Shown here in pieces: positions 60,201 to 64,000 of a stretch of DNA of 64,000 bases. Source of the DNA: DATJOJ01 sp035507035. GTDB lineage: Bacteria > Acidobacteriota > Terriglobia > Terriglobales > Acidobacteriaceae. The stretch covers positions 62,001 to 126,000 of the forward strand of contig DATJOJ010000065.1 in assembly GCA_035507035.1 (NCBI GenBank), given 5' to 3'. Both the position numbers and the translations under genes were made by a program. Each line of letters starts with the position of its first letter. Position 1 is the first letter of the stretch. The notes beneath the pieces were generated by a model that saw nothing but the letters and a program-made list of their open reading frames with translations, ran no database searches and was not told where the DNA came from.

Positions 60201-60429
60201 TATCGTCGGACTCGTGCTGGTCGGGGGCAAACGCAACCGGAAATGGCTGTGGCTGGGGTTGCTGTCTGTTCTCATGCTGGCAATGATCGCCTGCGGTGGA
60301 GGAAGCAGCGGTTCCTCGCCATCGGGGCCGAATCCGGAAGCAGGGAACTACACGATCCAGATTCAGGGAGTGACGGCGGCGCAACCCAATGCGGTGACGA
60401 TCACGACGGCGGGGTTAACGGTGAATTGA
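57202..60429 (+). CDS. Giant secreted NHL-repeat protein with Ig-like domains and a C-terminal membrane/Cys tail
   Basis: 1075 residues from the ATG at 57202. Signal peptide MTMRSPRLLTLFSVALLLALLAPQFSYG. Residues 30-730 hold about eleven NHL blades, each with GYSGDGGPAT, a GVxVDxSGNIFIADTxN block and VIREV, forming two beta-propellers. Two similar Ig-like domains follow (both with VTWQVNGxxGGN and SSGxYxAP). Near the end is a helix (WLWLGLLSVLMLAMIACGGGSSGSS, residues 1015-1040) flanked by GGKRNRK, then a Gly/Ser linker and a final short domain. That lipobox-like Cys inside the C-terminus is unusual and may be a processing or anchoring signal. It presumably binds at the cell surface. Confidence 0.85.
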   Translation: MTMRSPRLLTLFSVALLLALLAPQFSYGQFSITTVAGGGPDNLPATHASIGYAGGVALDGAGNTYIADSYSSQVFKVDTNGNLTIVAGNGTSGYSGDGGPATSAALNGPEGVAVDNSGNIFIADTGNFVIREVIASSGKIQTVAGNGKEGYSGDGGPATSAQLDDPYSVFVDGSGNIFIADTDNSIIREVSSGTINTVAGTPGSFGYMGDSGPATAAQLDEPEGVFVDGSGNIFIADTFNSVIREVTAVNGNIQTVAGNGTAGYSGDGGSATVAELDSPTGVFVDGSGNIFIADTQNFIIREVTSGTINTVAGTPGTEGYTGDGGLATSAELNYPSTIAVDGAGDIFIADTDNYVIREVVAGNISTFAGNNTLAYSGDGGLATNAALNFPGETFVDSQGDVFIADSDSSVIREVVAATGNIQTVAGNGISGYSGDGAAATQAELDFPSGVFVDGSGNIFIADTENSVIREVVAATGDIQTVAGDGTPGYLGDGSAATLAELSSPASVAIDGSGNLYIADTGNSAVRVVNTGSQAITIAGVTIQAGAIQTVAGNGNACSDPSSGCGDNGPATAAQLNFPSGVSLDASGDIFVADTFNNAVREINSVGLIQTVAGTLGQRGHSGDNGPPTSATLDTPSGLFVDSLGNIFIADSDNAAIREVVAVASTIQTVAGNGTQGFSGDGGTATLAQLNSPGGISGSASGTFYIADTENSRVRQISSTVDISVEPAAASVIVTAPQPFGTIVTGASNKDVTWQVNGVTGGNSTVGKISSSGVYQAPAKIPGQGSVTVNAVSNANGFTKGSAKVMIVAGNAPNVSVTTSPSGVSEVYTGTTQTFNVKVNGESNTAVTWQVNGIAGGNAGIGTISSSGSYNAPNTVPLQPLVLITAVSQANSALSGSYPVTVVTVPSASAPAAQTISAGQTATYSISLNANTGSPKQPITLSCLQSTLPPGATCTFSPNPIRPSSTAVQFTLTVKVPSGTAAALKPAELWLAPQLCLGFMPIVGLVLVGGKRNRKWLWLGLLSVLMLAMIACGGGSSGSSPSGPNPEAGNYTIQIQGVTAAQPNAVTITTAGLTVN

Positions 60430-60471
60430 TCGGCTGCGTACTTTCGCGCCCATGCGGTAATCTGGAAGTTC

Positions 60472-61164
60472 ATGGAGCGAACCGAAGAAGCCATTGTTGC
60501 GGGATTACTGGATGCACAGGCCAAGGCTAGAGGTCTGTTCTCCGAAATCCTGTCCAAGGGCTTAATCCGCCCTGGCGCGAAGGAAACGGAGATCAACGCC
60601 AATGTTTATGATCTTGCTGCTAAGCTGTACGGGGTCAAGCAGCACTGGCATAAGCGAATCGTTCGTGCCGGCCGCAATACTTTAGCTCCCTACGATGAAA
60701 ACCCTCCCGATTTGACTGTCACTGAGGATGACATCGTCTTTCTCGACCTCGGTCCGGTCTTCGAGGAATGGGAAGCCGACTTCGGCCGAACATACGTGGT
60801 CGGCAACGACCCGGTAAAACACAAACTTTGCCGCGATATCGAAGCAGCCTTCGCTCAGGGCAAACAGTACTTTCATGAACGGCCGGACATCACGTGCGCC
60901 GAGCTTTATCAATATGCGCAGCAACTGGCGCGAGAAGCTGGCTGGGAGTATGGTGGGCCGATTGCCGGGCATCTGGTGGGAGTATTTCCGCACGAGAGGA
61001 TTGCAGGCGACAAGATCACTCTGTATGTTCATCCTCAAAATCCTAATCGCATGCGGACGCCGGATGTTGAAGGGCGAAAGCGGCACTGGATTTTCGAGAT
61101 CCACTTTGTGGACCGCGCCCGGCAAATTGGCGGATTCCACGAAGAATTGTTAACCATTGGCTGA
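60472..61164 (+). CDS. M24-family metallopeptidase (Xaa-Pro aminopeptidase-like)
   Basis: 230 residues, only the pita-bread catalytic fold without an N-terminal domain. The metal ligands are recognisable: VFLDLGPVFEEWEADFGRTYV (Asp pair), AGHLVGVFPHERI (His), and HWIFEIHFVDRARQIGGFHEELLTI (Glu pair). The first conserved His is in GVKQHWHKRIVRAGRN. The family removes N-terminal residues or acts as a creatinase/amidase relative. It is followed 7 bases on by an exported hydrolase gene, so the two probably form an operon. Confidence 0.85.
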   Translation: MERTEEAIVAGLLDAQAKARGLFSEILSKGLIRPGAKETEINANVYDLAAKLYGVKQHWHKRIVRAGRNTLAPYDENPPDLTVTEDDIVFLDLGPVFEEWEADFGRTYVVGNDPVKHKLCRDIEAAFAQGKQYFHERPDITCAELYQYAQQLAREAGWEYGGPIAGHLVGVFPHERIAGDKITLYVHPQNPNRMRTPDVEGRKRHWIFEIHFVDRARQIGGFHEELLTIG

Positions 61165-61171
61165 GTCAAAA

Positions 61172-62362
61172 ATGCGTACACTACCGCTTAGAATCAGGAT
61201 CCCGCAGCTCTGGCTTCCGCTTCTTTTACTGGCCAATACGCTGACCTTCGGGCAAGATGCCTCCAAGCCCTCGGCAGCTTCGCAAAAACCGGCCGACCAA
61301 TCCGCGGCAGACAAGATGACGCGAAAAGATGTCCAGGAGATTATTGCGAACAATCGCAAGATCGTTGCGTCAAACGGAATTGAGAAGCTGGTTGCGGTGC
61401 GGATTAATGGAATTGACCAGTGGCTCTCCATTCGAGGACGCGATAGCCGCAATCCAATTTTGCTTTTCTTGCACGGCGGTCCCGGCTCGCCCACGATGCC
61501 GGTGGACTACACGTTCCAGTCACCTTGGGAAGACTACTTCACCGTGGTTCAGTGGGATCAGCGCGGAACCGGCAAGACGTATGCTTCCGACCCGAAGGGG
61601 CAAGCGCCCCTAACAATCGAGCAGATGACCAGCGATGCCGAACAGGTGGTCGAATACCTTCAGAAAACATATGGGAAAAAGAAGATCTTTCTGCTGGGAC
61701 ATTCATGGGGATCGGCGCTGGGAGTAGCGCTGGCGCAACGCCATCCGGAATGGTTCTATGCGTATATCGGTGTCGGGCAGATGATCAATACGCAGAAGAG
61801 CGAGGCGGAGGGATATGAATTTGCCCTAAGCGAGGCCAAGTCGCACCACAATGTCGAAGCGGTAAAAGAATTAGAGGCGATTGCGCCTTATCCAGGAGCG
61901 CAGGGGACGCTCACCGTCGATCGGGTTGGTACGCAGAGAAAATGGCTGATGTATTATGGCGGCCTGACGTGGGGACGAACGGATTTCATGTGGGACGCCA
62001 ACGCATGGCAGCTATCGCCCGACTACACTGACAAAGATCTCGATGCTATTGGCGATGGCAGCCTTTACACGCTCACACATCTACTGGCACCTCTCCAGCG
62101 GCTGAACTACGAGGATGTGACCGACTTTCGGTGTCCGGTTTTTCTGTTCGAAGGCCGCCACGATTATGATGTTTCGCACACGTTGGCGGCGCAGTGGTTC
62201 CAACGAATTCATGCTCCCCAGAAAAAGCTGGTCTGGTTCGAGGATGCGGCGCACATGGTAATGGAAGAGGAACCCGGACGTTTCCTGTTTCACCTGCTCA
62301 CGGACGTGCGGCCGATCGCGGTGAAAGCAGGCGATGCCGCACCCGACGAAGCCGTAGAGTAA
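61172..62362 (+). CDS. Exported alpha/beta hydrolase (proline iminopeptidase-like)
   Basis: 396 residues from the ATG at 61172; a TTG at 61157 overlaps the upstream gene. Signal peptide residues 1-27 (MRTLPLRIRIPQLWLPLLLLANTLTFG). The catalytic fold starts NPILLFLHGGPGSPTMP (oxyanion HGGPG, the S33 signature), nucleophile in GHSWGSALGVALAQRHP, acid in LFEGRHDYDV and base His in FEDAAHMVMEEEPGRF. The HGGPGxP box is specific to proline iminopeptidase and related S33 enzymes. The pairing with an M24 peptidase suggests proline-peptide turnover. Confidence 0.87.
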   Translation: MRTLPLRIRIPQLWLPLLLLANTLTFGQDASKPSAASQKPADQSAADKMTRKDVQEIIANNRKIVASNGIEKLVAVRINGIDQWLSIRGRDSRNPILLFLHGGPGSPTMPVDYTFQSPWEDYFTVVQWDQRGTGKTYASDPKGQAPLTIEQMTSDAEQVVEYLQKTYGKKKIFLLGHSWGSALGVALAQRHPEWFYAYIGVGQMINTQKSEAEGYEFALSEAKSHHNVEAVKELEAIAPYPGAQGTLTVDRVGTQRKWLMYYGGLTWGRTDFMWDANAWQLSPDYTDKDLDAIGDGSLYTLTHLLAPLQRLNYEDVTDFRCPVFLFEGRHDYDVSHTLAAQWFQRIHAPQKKLVWFEDAAHMVMEEEPGRFLFHLLTDVRPIAVKAGDAAPDEAVE

Positions 62363-62392
62363 ATCGATTCCCAGACTGGCTTGATTACCGCG

Positions 62393-62722
62393 ATGATTCC
62401 AAAAATTGCTGATGTGCGTGGCGTCGGTCTCGATCCCCAAACTCGTTGCCGGCATTACCACGGGCCGAGCGACATTATCGCCATCAAGATGAAGTGCTGC
62501 GGCGTTTACTATGCCTGCAAGGATTGTCACCAGGCGCTGGCAAACCATCCGGCCAAGGTTTGGCCGAGGGCAGAATGGGACGAAAAGGCGGTTCTTTGCG
62601 GATCCTGCGGTGCAGAATTGACCATTCTTCAGTACATGCAAAGCGGCTACCAATGTCCGGAATGTAAGGCACAGTTCAATCCTGCCTGCCAAAATCACTA
62701 TCATTATTACTTCGCGGTTTGA
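62393..62722 (+). CDS. CHY-type zinc-finger protein
   Basis: 109 residues from the ATG at 62393; a TTG at 62381 adds four residues and is less likely. The zinc ligands form the CHY domain: TRCRHYHGPSDIIAIKMKCCGVYYACKDCHQALANH, LCGSCGAELTILQYMQSGYQCPECKAQFNPACQNHYHYYF. It is cytoplasmic with no signal. In eukaryotes CHY fingers occur in RING ligases; bacterial stand-alone forms have no established role. It lies between the hydrolase and the CRP-type site before the SGNH-TPR gene. Confidence 0.88.
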   Translation: MIPKIADVRGVGLDPQTRCRHYHGPSDIIAIKMKCCGVYYACKDCHQALANHPAKVWPRAEWDEKAVLCGSCGAELTILQYMQSGYQCPECKAQFNPACQNHYHYYFAV

Positions 62723-62736
62723 CTATCCCGCTGCAA

Positions 62737-62752
62737 TGTGATCGATGTCACA
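62737..62752. promoter_or_regulatory. CRP-type operator TGTGA-N6-TCACA (site 4)
   Basis: TGTGATCGATGTCACA, with a further TGTGA at about 62759, lies in the 89-base gap between the CHY stop and the SGNH-TPR start, 60 bases upstream of the latter. It matches the CRP consensus perfectly and is the fourth such site in the window. Confidence 0.6.
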
Positions 62753-62811
62753 TGAGCTTGTGATTGTAGGTGCTGTCCTTCCGCTTCCGCCCCAATAAAG
62801 TAAATGACGAG

Positions 62812-64000
62812 ATGGAAGCTGCGTCACAAGGCGGCCGGCGTTGGTGTTTCGGATGGTTGCGTATTGCAACCGCTGTTGCGGTCTCTGTTCTGTTCCTTGT
62901 CACGATTGAAATCATTTTGAGGGTCTGCGGTTTCGGCTATCCTCCCACCGCAACTCGACCGTGCACCGATCAAGGCGCCGCTGCTTATTGCGAAAACCAG
63001 TTCTTTACGACTCCATTTTTCCCGCCTGGCATGGCGCGCACGCCGCGACCTTACGCCATTCCCGCGAAAAAGCCAGCAGGGACGTACCGGATTTTCGTCT
63101 TCGGGGAATCAGCAGCTTATGGAGACCCCGATCCTACCTACGGATTCGCGCGTTACCTGGAGGTGATGCTGCGGGAAAAATTCCCGAAGGTAAACTTCGA
63201 GATCATCAACACTGGAATCACGGCCACAAATTCATACGTCGAGCGGCTTGTGGCTGAGGACGTGGCCCAATACCAGCCGGACCTCTTTATTATTTATGCG
63301 GGCAACAATGAAGTGGTCGGTCCTTACGGTCCGGGAACTGTCTTCACCCCACTCGCTTCGAATCTGCACCTCATTCGCGCCCGAACTCTTCTCAATTCCA
63401 CCAGGCTCAGCCAGTTGATGCAGTCGCTTGTGCATCGTCAGAAAAAGGCAGAATGGCGGGGTCCGGAGATGTTTCTGGAACACCAAGTTCGCGCTCATTC
63501 TCCGCAGATGAAACCGGTCTACGAGAACTTCCGTGCGAACTTGCACGATATTATCGCTGTTGCTCGCCGCTCGGGCGCGCAGGTGCTGATCAGCACTGTC
63601 GGTACGAACCTGAAAGATTGTGCGCCGTTCGCCTCGTTGCATCGCGAGGGACTTCGACCGGATGAATTGCGTTCCTGGGATGATTTGGTCCAACGCGGCG
63701 CAACCCTCGAAGCCGGCGGATCGATTGCTGAAGCTCTGAAATTCTACCTCGCTGCAGCGGAGATCGATCCTCAGTACGCCGAACTTCAATTTCGCATTGC
63801 CCGTGCTGAGTGGGCGCTGGGAAATTTCGCTGAAGCCCAGGGCCGATTCATACAGGCTCGGGATCTTGATACGCTTCGTCTTCGTGCCGACAGCAAGATC
63901 AATGACGTGATCCGCGGGTTGCCGGGAGCCGATCCCGGGGTCGGTCTAGTTGATGCGGCAGCAATTTTTGCCGGCGAGAGCAAGCACCAAGTCCCGGGCA
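62812..64000 (+). CDS. Membrane-anchored SGNH/GDSL-type hydrolase with TPR insert, 3' end outside the window
   Basis: At least 396 residues; the frame is open to the window end. The ATG at 62812 (GACGAG upstream) gives an N-terminal helix (LRIATAVAVSVLFLVTIEIILRV, residues 17-39). The SGNH domain opens YRIFVFGESAAYGDPDP (nucleophile Ser in GES) with IINTGITATNSYVE and FIIYAGNNEVVG (the Asn block), then VLISTVGTNLKDCAP. A TPR pair (GSIAEALKFYLAAAEIDP, LRIARAEWALGNFAEAQGRF-like) is inserted before the missing catalytic Asp/His block. Such proteins are thought to act on cell-surface glycans or acyl groups. It follows a CRP-type site and the CHY gene. Confidence 0.8.
   Translation, partial: MEAASQGGRRWCFGWLRIATAVAVSVLFLVTIEIILRVCGFGYPPTATRPCTDQGAAAYCENQFFTTPFFPPGMARTPRPYAIPAKKPAGTYRIFVFGESAAYGDPDPTYGFARYLEVMLREKFPKVNFEIINTGITATNSYVERLVAEDVAQYQPDLFIIYAGNNEVVGPYGPGTVFTPLASNLHLIRARTLLNSTRLSQLMQSLVHRQKKAEWRGPEMFLEHQVRAHSPQMKPVYENFRANLHDIIAVARRSGAQVLISTVGTNLKDCAPFASLHREGLRPDELRSWDDLVQRGATLEAGGSIAEALKFYLAAAEIDPQYAELQFRIARAEWALGNFAEAQGRFIQARDLDTLRLRADSKINDVIRGLPGADPGVGLVDAAAIFAGESKHQVPG

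Overview
The window reads as a chromosomal segment of a soil-type Acidobacteriota, most likely class Terriglobia (Koribacter/Acidobacteriaceae-like). This is inferred from the gene repertoire: Ser/Thr kinases fused to PD40 propellers or PEGA domains, Gloeo_Verruco (GloVer) repeat secreted proteins, a huge NHL-repeat secreted protein, a carboxypeptidase-regulatory TonB receptor, a CusF-SCO1 fusion, many small secreted proteins without a named family, and the intergenic repeat types. No rRNA, tRNA, CRISPR array, integrase or transposase was recognised. The composition looks uniform and moderately GC-rich by eye.

Layout. 1-9 kb is accessory in character: a stand-alone 5'-3' exonuclease, a 76-bp tandem intergenic repeat, three GloVer-repeat secreted proteins with two decayed gene fragments between them, and two copies of an 86-bp direct repeat. 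9-14 kb (minus strand) holds two type IV pilin-like genes followed by an overlapping ABC ATPase, ABC permease and membrane-anchored TPR protein that resembles the Myxococcus pilHIG set. 14-19 kb carries a membrane sulfatase/LTA-synthase-like enzyme and a membrane protein fused to a spermidine-synthase-like domain. 19-30 kb is mainly housekeeping or general: Rieske oxygenase, PP2C phosphatase, OmpA/Pal-like lipoprotein-type domain, DDAH-like enzyme, Mfd, EamA transporter and GltX. 30-38 kb has a kinase-propeller protein and a probable copper/metal module (Cys-rich secreted proteins, CusF-SCO1 fusion, TonB receptor, DoxX). 38-46 kb contains PurH, a DUF4097-type protein, peroxiredoxin, cold-shock protein, a TlpA-like thioredoxin and a PEGA-domain pseudokinase. 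46-50 kb is a GntR(YtrA-like)-ABC exporter operon with a long perfect palindrome upstream. 50-64 kb holds a hybrid histidine kinase, two paralogous membrane-anchored TPR proteins, a VWA protein, an amidohydrolase, the NHL giant, an M24 peptidase, an alpha/beta hydrolase, a CHY zinc-finger protein and a partial SGNH-TPR protein running off the end.

The most unifying signal is regulatory. Four intergenic sites match the CRP-type palindrome TGTGA-N6-TCACA exactly (30161, 52123, 55918, 62737). They lie in front of a Cys-rich metal-binding protein, both TPR paralogs and the SGNH-TPR protein, which suggests one CRP/FNR-family regulon made largely of envelope proteins. I found no single spectacular new system. 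The best leads are that regulon, the PEGA pseudokinase, the copper module with its unusual C-x5-C SCO motif, the pilin-linked ABC transporter, and the spermidine-synthase-like protein that appears to lack the catalytic aspartate.
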